The notes: generated from the letters alone by a model not told the origin. 18,620 bases of DNA from JARBAU01 sp040414675 (GCA_040414675.1 JBEDUN010000034.1:1-18620), one strand, 5' to 3'. Positions 1 through 8,014 are shown, numbered from the stretch's first letter. Numbers and translations are program-made.

Positions 1-37
1 AACAACAACAACTATAACAATAACGACAACAACAATA
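1..37. repeat. AAC-rich simple repeat
   Basis: Low-complexity run of AAC and ATA/ACG triplets directly upstream of the first promoter. It is one-strand purine-rich and reads as a simple-sequence tract. A second AAY run lies inside the esterase gene near 6500, where it encodes an Asn stretch. No function is claimed. Confidence 0.6.
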
Positions 38-50
38 GATAGATGTAGAG

Positions 51-60
51 TGTATATAAA
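51..60 (+). promoter_or_regulatory. TATA box of the kinase pair
   Basis: The sequence tgtatataaa is centred near 56. Archaeal transcription starts about 26 bp after the TATA centre, which gives a start near 82. That falls exactly on an in-frame GTG inside the longest reading frame, so a leaderless message starting at 82 is plausible and the ATG at 64 would not be transcribed from this promoter. Confidence 0.5.
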
Positions 61-63
61 AAT

Positions 64-798
64 ATGAAAAAGCATTCTCTAGTGCAAAATAAATTTGAAG
101 TTCCAGGTACACTTATAGTAGTTGAAGGTATTGATGGTTCTGGCAAGTCTACCCAGATTAAATTACTTGAAAAATGGCTAAGGTTTGAAGGCATGCCTGT
201 GTTTTTAACTGAATGGAATTCATCTGATATGGTCAAGGAGATCACCTCTAAAGGGAAAAAGAAGGGTAAACTCACGCCAACAACTTTTAGTCTATTACAT
301 GCAACTGATTTTGCTGATAGATACGAACGAAATATACTTCCCCTACTTCGTGCAGGTTATATTGTATTAGCAGATAGGTATGTGTATACTGCATATGCAA
401 GAGATATTGTAAGGGGATGTAGCCCAAAGTGGATACAACAAGTTTATGATTATGCAAGAAAGCCTGACTTGACCTTCTATTTTAGAGTGCCTATAGATGT
501 TGCAATTGAAAGAATATTGACAGGTAGACCTAAATTAAAATATTATGAAGCAGGTATGGATATGAATTTGAGTAACGATCCGTATGAAAGCTATAGAATT
601 TTCCAAAGTAGAGTTATAAATCAATATGAATCCATGATTGAGAGCGAGGGATTTATTATAATAGATGGTACTTCAGGAATAGAAGAACAACAACAAATTG
701 TACGAGATCACTTCAAATCTGCAATCCGTCGAAATCCTCATCATCCTCAACTCAAAGAATTAAGAAAAAGAAATAATAGTATGGAGATAAGTGCTTGA
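64..798 (+). CDS. Thymidylate kinase-like P-loop kinase (first of tandem pair)
   Basis: Nucleoside/nucleotide kinase of the dTMP kinase superfamily, 244 aa. Walker A is EGIDGSGKST at residues 21-30 with K28 intact; the DRY motif is at 104-106, followed by the YARD helix, and a conserved KYYEAGMD stretch lies at 159-166. The second motif of true dTMP kinases (REPGGT) is absent; TEWNSS stands there (50-54), so the phosphate acceptor may not be dTMP. From memory, bacteria carry a similar tandem pair annotated as dTMP kinases. The tail (221-244) is basic and probably disordered. The gene overlaps the next by 8 bp, so the two are probably co-translated. The ATG at 64 is only 4 bp from the TATA box; GTG at 82 (residue 7) fits the promoter better. 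Family is sure, substrate is not. Confidence 0.85.
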   Translation: MKKHSLVQNKFEVPGTLIVVEGIDGSGKSTQIKLLEKWLRFEGMPVFLTEWNSSDMVKEITSKGKKKGKLTPTTFSLLHATDFADRYERNILPLLRAGYIVLADRYVYTAYARDIVRGCSPKWIQQVYDYARKPDLTFYFRVPIDVAIERILTGRPKLKYYEAGMDMNLSNDPYESYRIFQSRVINQYESMIESEGFIIIDGTSGIEEQQQIVRDHFKSAIRRNPHHPQLKELRKRNNSMEISA

Positions 799-1591
799 AT
801 TGATTCAAAAAGCAAGACGTCTTACTACTACTACTCGTAATTCTTCTCCTTCTCGTTCTACTATTAGTACTAGTACTACTATTCTAAAATCCATAAACCC
901 AAAGCAACTCTCCTACTATGGAGAGGGAATTTCATATTTAGAAGATAAAGAGATGAAAGGTCGTCTGATTGTTATAGAAGGACCTGACTCTTCAGGACGA
1001 AGTACTCAGATCACAATGATTACGTCTAAATTGGAAGCTGATGGTCATGCAGTGTTAAATACAGGTTTAAGAAGATCTGAGCTCATAGGAGCCGGAATAC
1101 TCGAAGCAAAAAGAAACTTCGTTCTTGGAAAAAGAACTTTAAGTTTATTTTATGCAGCAGATGTTGCAGATCAGCTTGAAAATAAGATTGTACCAGCTCT
1201 ACGTTCAGGTTATATTGTGCTTGCAGATAGATACATATTTACTCTTTTGGCTAGGGATGCTGTACGAGGGATAAACAGAAGATGGTCCCATAATCTGTTT
1301 GGATTTGCGATAAAGCCAGACTTGGTATTCTATCTTGATGTAGATCCAAGCGAACTAATGCACAGAGTATTTCAAAAGAATTTGTCATTAGATTATTATG
1401 AATCAGGAGCAGATCTTGGCCTATCTGAAGATATGTTGGATTCATTCTTGAGATATCAGGGTATGATAGCTAAGGAATTCCTCAGAATGCAAAAACAATA
1501 TGGCTTGATCCCTATTAATGGAAATAGGTCTATCACTGAAATTAATATGGATTTACAGAATAGAATTGATAATTTTCTTAGTACTGTGTAA
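791..1591 (+). CDS. Thymidylate kinase-like protein with variant Walker A (second of tandem pair)
   Basis: Paralogue of the preceding kinase, 266 aa from GTG 791. The P-loop reads EGPDSSGRST (63-72), so the catalytic Lys is Arg (R70). The DRY motif (146-148), LLARD and DYYESGAD segments are kept. It lacks the REPGGT acceptor motif and has TGLRRSEL instead. From memory, Arg at this site recurs in this subfamily, so it is probably a family feature rather than decay. dTMP kinases are dimers, so a catalytic/non-catalytic heterodimer with the upstream protein is possible (inference). Residues 11-34 are a Ser/Thr-rich low-complexity stretch, unusual for this family. ATG 953 (residue 55, MKGRLIV) would give a usual-length protein of 212 aa, so the true start may be there. 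Confidence 0.82.
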   Translation: MLELIQKARRLTTTTRNSSPSRSTISTSTTILKSINPKQLSYYGEGISYLEDKEMKGRLIVIEGPDSSGRSTQITMITSKLEADGHAVLNTGLRRSELIGAGILEAKRNFVLGKRTLSLFYAADVADQLENKIVPALRSGYIVLADRYIFTLLARDAVRGINRRWSHNLFGFAIKPDLVFYLDVDPSELMHRVFQKNLSLDYYESGADLGLSEDMLDSFLRYQGMIAKEFLRMQKQYGLIPINGNRSITEINMDLQNRIDNFLSTV

Positions 1592-1913
1592 TAATGAGAA
1601 GGGATAATGACTAACTATTTAGGACACCTAAATTAAAGTATGACGCATTTGAGCGATAGAATTTTTCTTCTACCTATTCTATCTGCATAAAAACTAGCAA
1701 TTAGTATAAGGATTACACTATTAGGCAGATATAAAAATCCTTTAATCCTATTAACTTTAGATAGATTGTAAGAATTACACTTAGAAAGCCATATGCAAAT
1801 GTTCTTAATATTCTTGCTGCTATAACTAGTCTGCCATCTTTTGACACCCAACTAAACGTGTCAGTTATTTTTGCGTCCATTTGAATTCCATATGAATTCC
1901 AAGCATGTGATAA

Positions 1914-1989
1914 TGAGATATGGCTCGTTGTCGCTCAAGAGATGAGCCTGATGGCAATGGGGCTAGGAGCAATCGCGGGTCATATCTCA
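1914..1989. other. Possible structured RNA or palindromic element
   Basis: A perfect 9-bp inverted repeat (tgagatatg at 1914-1922, catatctca at 1981-1989) closes a relatively GC-rich 58-nt interior. Within it ggctc (1922-1926) can pair with gagcc (1944-1948). The patch stands out in an AT-rich stretch. It lacks tRNA features, and no flanking promoter is obvious. It could be a non-coding RNA or chance. Confidence 0.25.
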
Positions 1990-2347
1990 CAGTCTTTGGT
2001 TCAGATAGACTTGTTCATATATATCATGTGAAAGTATTTAGCACTTTCGTAGCGATGGTGAACTAAGATGAACTGTTCTGACGGACTATTAGCTGATACA
2101 TGATTAAGACGTTAGTCGGCATTTCTAGGCACTATTAGCGACAATGTTATACGAATAACTTATTAATCCAGAATAAGCAGAATCAAAAAGGATCTGTCTC
2201 TAAATCCTTATGCATCTATAGGTAGATGTCGCTTAATCCCATTGAAAGAACTATGTATTAGCAAGTTAATACTCTTAGCAAAACCTAGTTTGTAAAGTAG
2301 CTGATTGATTATCTTGGATACGATTATATAGAAATCCTATGGGGTCA

Positions 2348-2504
2348 TTCTTCCCCATTGGTGAAATATGTATTGATGATCGATCGAATTCCGTCCAGTG
2401 GGTACGATCAGCATTGATTGATTAATTATTAAGCATATCGATTTTTATTCTATCGAGATTTATCAAAAGTAATCAATAACTCACCAATGGGCTCTGAGGA
2501 AGAA
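2348..2504. repeat. Imperfect inverted repeat enclosing about 155 bp
   Basis: ccattggtga at 2355-2364 is repeated in inverse at 2481-2490. Flanking it, ttcttcc at 2348-2354 pairs with ggaagaa at 2498-2504, with 7 extra bases in the right arm. The interior is AT-rich and non-coding. The layout resembles a small decayed palindromic or MITE-like element, but no target duplication was identified. Confidence 0.3.
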
Positions 2505-2840
2505 CCAGAACTCAACCTATTATTCATAAAGGTAACATGTTTCTGAATCAGAACGATGTTGGTCAAACAAAACTTCAGAAAGATTATAGTTGAAAAGTAT
2601 TCAAAGTATAGAGGAATAGTTCTTTTTATACGAACTCATTCAGTAAGTTGATTTTGTCGCATTAGAATCTTTGGTTATTCCGAGTCAAAGGGCGACTTTT
2701 ATTTCCAAAAGACGCCAATTATCAGTTCAAGTCAACTATGCGATATGCATCTGAAACTTAAAATTACGATGTATAGCTAGATAGATGATAATAACGATCC
2801 TGCAGTCACCATAGATCTAATAATCTATATTGGTAGTGCC

Positions 2841-2847
2841 TTTAAAG
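2841..2847 (+). promoter_or_regulatory. TATA box of the TFB gene
   Basis: tttaaag is centred near 2844, about 25 bp before the ATG at 2868, consistent with a leaderless transcript. No Shine-Dalgarno sequence precedes the ATG, which supports this reading. Confidence 0.5.
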
Positions 2848-2867
2848 TTGCTATAATAATGTGATTT

Positions 2868-3938
2868 ATGGAGATCGATCTAAACGATAAGGATGATTCA
2901 AGATCGTTGCCAAAACCAAGCTATTATTTACAACATCATTCTGAAAAAGGTAAGAGGCAGGGTCAGAGCATGGCCCTTTCATATAGTAATGTGCCAAACA
3001 TTGATCTTTCCTACTACAAGCATTCCAATCATAATGATGCACGCTGTTCCCTATGCAAAAGTAGTTCTGCAATTTTTGATTATACTACTGGGGAAATCAT
3101 ATGCAATATTTGTGGAATGGTCCTTCATGATAATATGGAATCTCTCGAACCCGAATGGCGATCCTTTTCAGATCGTGGGATGACAGAAATAAGTAGGAAA
3201 GTTAGAACTGGAAGACCAATTTCTCTTGCTCTTTATGATATGGGATTATCAACCCAAATTTCTTACTCAAATTTGGATGCAAAAGGTGATGCTATAAATG
3301 CGATTCAAACGCCAATCATAAAAAGGATACGCCGTTGGAATAAAATTTCTAGTTTTGATAACAATAATTCTGCAAGGAATCTAAAATATGCCTTCGAAAT
3401 TATGTCAAGAATCAAAGACAAGCTTTCTTTGGCTGGTGTAGTCGTAGAGAAAGCAGCATATCTCTATCGTAGAGCACTAATCAAAAAATTGATACAGGGA
3501 AGATCTACGGAATCCATGGTTGTTGCTTGTGTGTATGCAGCTTGCAGAAAATTAAACATCCCAAGAAAGCTTGATGAAATTTCTGGAACCATAAATGATG
3601 ATAAGATATTTGCAGGTAAATGTTATCGTTTGCTTCTAAGAGATCTAAAGATTCAAAATATCCCAATTATAGATTCTACCAATTATCTATCAAAAATTGC
3701 AAGCAAGGCTAGAGTCAGTGAAAAGACATACAGAATAGCTCTTGAAATGTTGGCCAAAGTGAAGAAAAACCACATGTCGTATGGAAAAGATCCGAGTGCA
3801 TTGACTGCTGCTGTGTTATACGCAGCATGTCAAAAAGAAGGAGAAAAAATGACTCAAGCGCAGCTGGCTTATGCTGGAAATACAAGTGCAGTAAGCATAA
3901 GACATAGATTTACTGATATCAAGCAGATTCTAAAGTGA
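2868..3938 (+). CDS. tfb: Transcription initiation factor B (TFB)
   Basis: Archaeal TFIIB homologue, 356 aa, which bridges TBP-bound promoter DNA and RNA polymerase. The zinc ribbon has C60, C63, C79 and C82 (CX2C-X15-CX2C). It is followed by the B-reader segment EWRSFSD (96-102) and two cyclin folds at about 165-255 and 260-352. The first contains the VVACVYAACRKL stretch; the second contains LTAAVLYAACQKEG and a C-terminal helix-turn-helix (about 329-350) that reads the BRE. The 55-residue tail before the zinc ribbon is longer than usual (ribbons generally begin within the first 10-30 residues). It is rich in charged residues and Tyr/His. Nitrososphaeria typically carry several TFBs, so this is probably one alternative factor. 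It stands alone with its own TATA box. Confidence 0.95.
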   Translation: MEIDLNDKDDSRSLPKPSYYLQHHSEKGKRQGQSMALSYSNVPNIDLSYYKHSNHNDARCSLCKSSSAIFDYTTGEIICNICGMVLHDNMESLEPEWRSFSDRGMTEISRKVRTGRPISLALYDMGLSTQISYSNLDAKGDAINAIQTPIIKRIRRWNKISSFDNNNSARNLKYAFEIMSRIKDKLSLAGVVVEKAAYLYRRALIKKLIQGRSTESMVVACVYAACRKLNIPRKLDEISGTINDDKIFAGKCYRLLLRDLKIQNIPIIDSTNYLSKIASKARVSEKTYRIALEMLAKVKKNHMSYGKDPSALTAAVLYAACQKEGEKMTQAQLAYAGNTSAVSIRHRFTDIKQILK

Positions 3939-4275
3939 TTCGTTTATTCGCAATTATTCATTATTAACTGATACGTAGTATACGAAATAAATAGAATCTG
4001 AGTGATATCAAACATTAACCAAGTCGAAGTCAATCAAACCTAGATTGAGGGCAACTATAAATCAGAAGGAGGAACCACTAGAATTAGGTTATTGTTGATG
4101 GTTTTGCTTTTGATATATACGCTTCCATCGATTAGGAATCTAAAAGTTGATTTATTGGGCTAAAATGAGATGTAGTTACAATCCTAGTAGAAAGAAAAAT
4201 GGTGTTGAATATCACTAATTAGAGCCTTTGGATAATGTAACAAAAAATAAAGCAACAATGCTTGAATATCTTTAG
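3939..4275. other. Convergent intergenic region
   Basis: 337 bp between the converging TFB and PRC-barrel genes. It is AT-rich with many stops in all frames. No repeat, RNA gene or promoter was identified. It presumably holds the 3' ends of both transcripts. Confidence 0.5.
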
Positions 4276-4506
4276 TTATACTTTATATTTGTCTAATTCC
4301 CCAAAAGTGATTTTCAAAGAGACTTCTGCACCGTTGTATCCTTCCACTTGAGATTTTGGCAAATTGTACTCTTTGCGATCGCCTTCACTAGTGATTACCA
4401 CTATGTCCCCCTCTATGGCATCCACATTTCCAGCATCTTGACCATCCTTTGATCTTACATTCTTATGGATTATGGACTCCCAATTGACTACTGCATCTTC
4501 TGACAT
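4276..4506 (-). CDS. Small PRC-barrel-like domain protein
   Basis: 76 aa, acidic. After a short N-terminus it shows the beta-rich pattern of PRC-barrel domains: a KNVRSKDGQDAGNVDAI segment (15-31) matching the family's 'G..V...dG...G.V..i' turn, then strands DIVVITSEGD (34-43) and a KEYNLPKSQVEGY segment (45-57). Such domains act as small protein- or RNA-binding adaptors; in archaea stand-alone copies are common and mostly uncharacterised. A TATA-like ttaatatacc (4531-4540, minus strand) lies about 30 bp upstream, giving a very short leader. It converges on the TFB gene and shares no operon. The fold assignment is by pattern only; the role is unknown. Confidence 0.75.
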   Translation of the reverse strand: MSEDAVVNWESIIHKNVRSKDGQDAGNVDAIEGDIVVITSEGDRKEYNLPKSQVEGYNGAEVSLKITFGELDKYKV

Positions 4507-4530
4507 TTCCTGGGTATATAGGTGAAGATT

Positions 4531-4540
4531 GGTATATTAA
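4531..4540 (-). promoter_or_regulatory. TATA-like element of the PRC-barrel gene
   Basis: On the minus strand this reads ttaatatacc, centred about 30 bp upstream of the ATG at 4506. The predicted transcript start lies only about 5 nt before the ATG. Confidence 0.4.
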
Positions 4541-5376
4541 TATGTAGTTACGATTAGTAAGTCTGTCGTACAAATTTACGCTTTATGCCTTATTTATCTA
4601 ATTATGCATAAAGGATAACTCAACAAGTTGTAGGCATCGTGGAATTTAGTCAGATTCTGTGCTAAAGAAGCTAGCGAAGCCGACTGTTTAGAATTACATG
4701 TCGTTTGAATTTTGATGTGACATTATGCAGTTTTGGTCTATACGTTTCTAGGAAATTAATAAACGAATAAAGATCCCTTATCGTGCCTTGGCTTCGCTTA
4801 TGTGAATGGATAATTGTAACTACTGGTTACAATGGATGTAGGACTATTGGCATATAATACATGCAGATATTCTATAAATGATTAAATCAGCAATTGACGC
4901 AATTAAATCATCAGAGTTGACAAAAATCACCATCAAAACATTCGTCGGTCATGTTATTACGTAATCGCAAGGATATAATATCAAAATCAATTAGACCTAC
5001 TATTAGAATTAGAATAGCTACCACAATTAAGAACAGATAAGGATAACTGTGGTAAATATGAGAATATGGTCTGCCGATCAACATTTTAAATTATATCTTG
5101 ATATTACTAAACCACAATTATTAAACTGTACATATTGCTGCCAACAAAAACAAAACAAAACCCTATTAACACATTAAATATTCATCAGTCTTTTTCCATT
5201 TCAGGAGAACGGATCTAATCAAATAGTACGATAAACATGCTTGTCGATTAACCTACAATCGGCATAGGAAACCTGAACTCGAATCTGTGATACACTTCAA
5301 ATGGGTATTCTTCTAGTCGTGAAGTCGCAATTTGTAGCGATATGTATAATAGAAGTGCTTGTGATTTGGTATTGTG
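4541..5376. other. Divergent intergenic region without genes
   Basis: About 840 bp of AT-rich DNA between the PRC-barrel promoter and the dioxygenase promoter. Stops occur in all frames and no conserved domain was recognised. An A/C-rich run at about 5142-5163 is the only compositional oddity. No RNA gene was identified. Confidence 0.5.
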
Positions 5377-5377
5377 C

Positions 5378-5386
5378 AAAATATAG
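5378..5386 (+). promoter_or_regulatory. TATA box and Shine-Dalgarno of the dioxygenase-esterase operon
   Basis: aaaatatag is centred near 5382 and predicts a transcript start near 5408. That leaves a leader of about 36 nt which carries aggag at 5433-5437, 6 nt before the ATG at 5444. Unlike several neighbours, this operon appears to use a leadered, Shine-Dalgarno-dependent message. Confidence 0.45.
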
Positions 5387-5443
5387 TGTTTGTTGCATAT
5401 GGTAGAAAAGTTACATCCCTGAGCCCAAATGTAGGAGAATAAG

Positions 5444-6487
5444 ATGACTCAGAAACCACAAGATCTCCATAATAGTAAGGATAGAAATAAGACGGAAAAT
5501 CAAAAAGACGTGCTAGGGATACACCATGTTACTGCAATAGCACGTAATCCACAAAAGAATATCGATTTCTATACTCAAATATTGGGGCTCAGATTAGTAA
5601 AGTTAACAGTAAATTTTGACGATCCTACTACGTATCATCTTTATTATGGTGATGAGACAGGACGACCTGGGACAATCCTTACTTTCTTTCCTTGGGCGGA
5701 TGCGCCTAAGGGACGAAAGGGAACCGGACAAGTGATCGCAACATCATTTTTGATTCCAGTAAATTCGATAAAATATTGGATTGATCGATTTAGAGATCAA
5801 AATATTCAATTCCAAGGACCAAAAAAGCGATTTGGTGAGAGCGAAGAAGTATTGACCATTTCTGATCCCGACGGACTAGAATTAGAACTTGTATCCAATA
5901 CTTCAGCAGAGCAAACAACTCTAGGCGCTTGGAAGGAAGGTCCGATTCCCATTGAACATTCTATAAGAGGTTTTTATTCTGTTACATTGTGTGAAGAAGG
6001 ATATGAGCGCACTGCAAGTGTTTTGACTGATGATTTGGGTTTTAAACTCATAGGTCAAGATGGAAATCGTTTTCGTTACCAAGTTATTGGAAATAAAGAT
6101 GAAGAAGTCTGCCAAGGCTCCAATATAGTTGATCTGCTTTGTCTGCCGTATACACAACCCGGGTTTATTGGTATTGGAACAGTACATCATGTAGCATGGC
6201 GTACACCTACTGATGAGCAACAACTACTACTACGTAGAAAGATAGTCCGATCGGGATTGAACGCGACACCAGTAATCGATCGTACTTATTTCCATTCGGT
6301 ATACTTCCGTGAACCAGGTGGCATACTTTTTGAAATAGCTACAAATCCTCCTGGATTTACCATAGATGAAAGATCAGAGAAGCTTGGAACACACCTAATG
6401 CTACCTAAATGGTTAGAGTCTGTACGCAAGGATCTGGAAAAAGTCCTTCCTAGAGTAAGTCTTCCTAAGGAGTATAAAGCAAACTAA
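5444..6487 (+). CDS. Ring-cleaving dioxygenase of the glyoxalase/VOC fold (MhqE/MhqO-like)
   Basis: 347 aa with two tandem vicinal-oxygen-chelate modules. The first begins GIHHVTA (26-31) and closes with LELELVSN (145-152). The second has VHHVAWRT (247-254) and closes with GGILFEIAT (292-300). Likely metal ligands are H27/H28, H248/H249, E297 and an acidic residue near 146-148, as in VOC ring-cleaving enzymes. The C-terminal extension after 'NPPGFTIDE' is typical of the MhqA/MhqE/MhqO group, which degrades hydroquinones or catechols in Bacillus subtilis. The first ~22 residues are charged and probably disordered. It is followed after 1 bp by an MhqD-like esterase, the same partner as in the B. 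subtilis mhqED operon. This supports quinone or aromatic-electrophile detoxification; the true substrate is unknown. Soluble and cytosolic. Confidence 0.9.
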   Translation: MTQKPQDLHNSKDRNKTENQKDVLGIHHVTAIARNPQKNIDFYTQILGLRLVKLTVNFDDPTTYHLYYGDETGRPGTILTFFPWADAPKGRKGTGQVIATSFLIPVNSIKYWIDRFRDQNIQFQGPKKRFGESEEVLTISDPDGLELELVSNTSAEQTTLGAWKEGPIPIEHSIRGFYSVTLCEEGYERTASVLTDDLGFKLIGQDGNRFRYQVIGNKDEEVCQGSNIVDLLCLPYTQPGFIGIGTVHHVAWRTPTDEQQLLLRRKIVRSGLNATPVIDRTYFHSVYFREPGGILFEIATNPPGFTIDERSEKLGTHLMLPKWLESVRKDLEKVLPRVSLPKEYKAN

Positions 6488-6488
6488 A

Positions 6489-7190
6489 ATGAAAGGTAAT
6501 AATAATAACAACAACAACACTCATCTTGGTTTTATTCATCGCTTTATTCATCCCACGGGTTCGGAAGAACTGAATAGAACACCGAATGCTCAAAGAACTA
6601 AAGGAAAAAAATCTTATAGGACATTTCTATTGCTTCATGGCACTGGAGGAAATGAAGAGGATCTAGTTCCTCTTGCTCACGAGTTAGACCAGTCAGCTGC
6701 AATACTAAGCCCAAGGGGAAAGGTATTAGAAAACGGTACTACACCTAGGTTCTTTCGTAGACTGACTGAAGGCGTATTTGATGTAGAGGATTTAAAATTT
6801 CGTACTAATGAATTGGCAAATTTTGTAAAAGACGCTTCAAATATCTATGATTTTGATATGAATGGTTTGATTGCTGTAGGATACTCCAATGGTGCCAACA
6901 TAGCATCGAGCATGTTATTGCTTCGCCCAGAAATCCTCTCTGGCGCGATTCTTTTTCGTCCCATGGTTCCGCTTGTGCCCTCCGTACTGCCGGATCTCAC
7001 TAACAAGAATATATTCACGTCTTCTGGATTACATGATCCAATTGTTTCAAAACAGGAGGCTCAAAACCTTGTCAATTTATTTAAACAATCCGGTGCTAAA
7101 ATTTCAGCATATTGGCAAAATAGCGGTCATGAATTAAGGTTGGATGAGATCAAGAAAGCAAAGGAATGGTTATCTGGTATGCTTTCCTAA
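6489..7190 (+). CDS. Phospholipase/carboxylesterase family hydrolase (MhqD-like)
   Basis: 233-aa alpha/beta hydrolase. It has the oxyanion region LLHGTGGNEEDL (48-59), a segment typical of MhqD-type proteins (SPRGKVLENG, then PRFFRR, at 74-91), the nucleophile elbow GYSNG with S133, the acid D183 in GLHDPIV, and catalytic H214 in SGHE. The triad is intact. The N-terminus has seven Asn from an AAY triplet repeat (residues 4-10) and a poorly conserved stretch to about 42, so it is extended relative to the family. The start lies 1 bp after the upstream stop, so the pair is a tight operon. Alone it would be called a generic carboxylesterase; next to the ring-cleaving dioxygenase it fits hydrolysis of a ring-cleavage or conjugate product (inference). 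Confidence 0.9.
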   Translation: MKGNNNNNNNTHLGFIHRFIHPTGSEELNRTPNAQRTKGKKSYRTFLLLHGTGGNEEDLVPLAHELDQSAAILSPRGKVLENGTTPRFFRRLTEGVFDVEDLKFRTNELANFVKDASNIYDFDMNGLIAVGYSNGANIASSMLLLRPEILSGAILFRPMVPLVPSVLPDLTNKNIFTSSGLHDPIVSKQEAQNLVNLFKQSGAKISAYWQNSGHELRLDEIKKAKEWLSGMLS

Positions 7191-7793
7191 TCAAATAATG
7201 TACTCTAATACACAAATTTGCGGCCTTATAATTTGCCTTGCCCTGTAACTAACAATTTATTACCGAAATTAGTCATATTAAGACATCAAATTAAAATATA
7301 AATTTAGAAAAAGGACCTGATGTTCTGGGAAATATTGCTGCATTTGGAGCTTGTCTAACTTGCAAATAGTAAGTACATTTTATCCTCTTATCTATAAGAC
7401 AGTCGTAAGTAAACTTAATACTACAAAAGAACACAAATGTTCAAATCTTTATTACCATAGTCCTACATATCTAATCGTTGGAATAAGGATAAGATCTTGT
7501 CAATGCTATTCAAATAAAAAATAAACAAGACCTTTATCAAGCTTTGACAAATCGGGAAATGTTAGATATGATACTTGAATAAGGACTTGATTATGTATTA
7601 TCTGATTATAAGATGTTCAATGATACATCTAGATTCTATAAATGCAAAACGATAGCAGACAGAAAATTGAGCATCAGGGACAATATACGGTTGTAAGAAT
7701 TAAGATTTTATTAGCATCTCTGTGCTATACTCAGTGTTACCCCTTTGATATTCTTCCCAATAGGATGAATCATGATACGTAGAATATGAAACC
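7191..7793. other. Gene-free stretch
   Basis: About 600 bp of AT-rich DNA with no supported gene. A short frame near 7300-7370 on the plus strand translates to about 23 residues with some coding character (GPDVLGNIAAFGACLTC), but it has no start codon and no recognisable family. It may be a coding scrap or chance. Confidence 0.4.
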
Positions 7794-7795
7794 TA

Positions 7796-7807
7796 GTAAT
7801 ATAATAA
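7796..7807 (+). promoter_or_regulatory. TATA-like element of the 62-aa gene
   Basis: agtaatataata is centred about 25 bp before the ATG at 7826, consistent with a leaderless start. An aaggag lies at 7806-7811, 14 nt upstream of the ATG, too far for an efficient Shine-Dalgarno and upstream of the predicted transcript start. Confidence 0.4.
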
Positions 7808-7825
7808 GGAGCATAAAAGCTATAT

Positions 7826-8014
7826 ATGACTAACACAATTGCCAAGGCCAGATCGAAACAAAATATTATCTATTTAAAAGGAGTTCCTATTGGTATATCC
7901 AAAGCACTTTATAATCACCTTGAAAGGCGTGTTGCCAGACGAGGTATGGGTGAAACTGTTTCTGAATATGTAAATTTGTTATCTAGATGGTCTATCGTTG
8001 AAGGCGATAGATAA
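7826..8014 (+). CDS. Small ribbon-helix-helix-like protein A
   Basis: 62 aa. A basic N-terminus (1-12) is followed by a predicted strand IIYLKGVP (14-21), a helix about 25-39 (KALYNHLERRVARRG), a turn, and a second helix opened by ETVSEYVNLLSRW (43-55). Strand-helix-helix with a 'TV.EYV..L' second helix is the layout of CopG/Arc ribbon-helix-helix DNA-binding proteins. Two other small proteins in this window (14983-15168 and 18350-18562) share it. RHH proteins act as dimers and often serve as antitoxins or local repressors; no toxin-like partner is adjacent here, so antitoxin function is not supported. The gene stands alone. The fold call is by pattern only. Confidence 0.65.
   Translation: MTNTIAKARSKQNIIYLKGVPIGISKALYNHLERRVARRGMGETVSEYVNLLSRWSIVEGDR

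Larger units (their letters stand above)
1592..2867. other. 1.3-kb gene-free stretch
   Basis: No convincing reading frame is seen on either strand; the longest open frames have no recognisable motif and little coding character. Two structured patches are listed separately (1914-1989 and 2348-2504). The last 30 bp hold the TFB promoter. Confidence 0.6.

Noticed and set aside
1633..1851. 72-codon minus-strand frame with hydrophobic segment
   Set aside because: No promoter, no ribosome-binding site, Ile/Asn/Ser composition expected from AT-rich non-coding DNA.
1915..2015. tRNA gene suggested by a GC-rich patch followed by ggttcagat
   Set aside because: No acceptor stem, anticodon arm or CCA-proximal pairing could be built around it.
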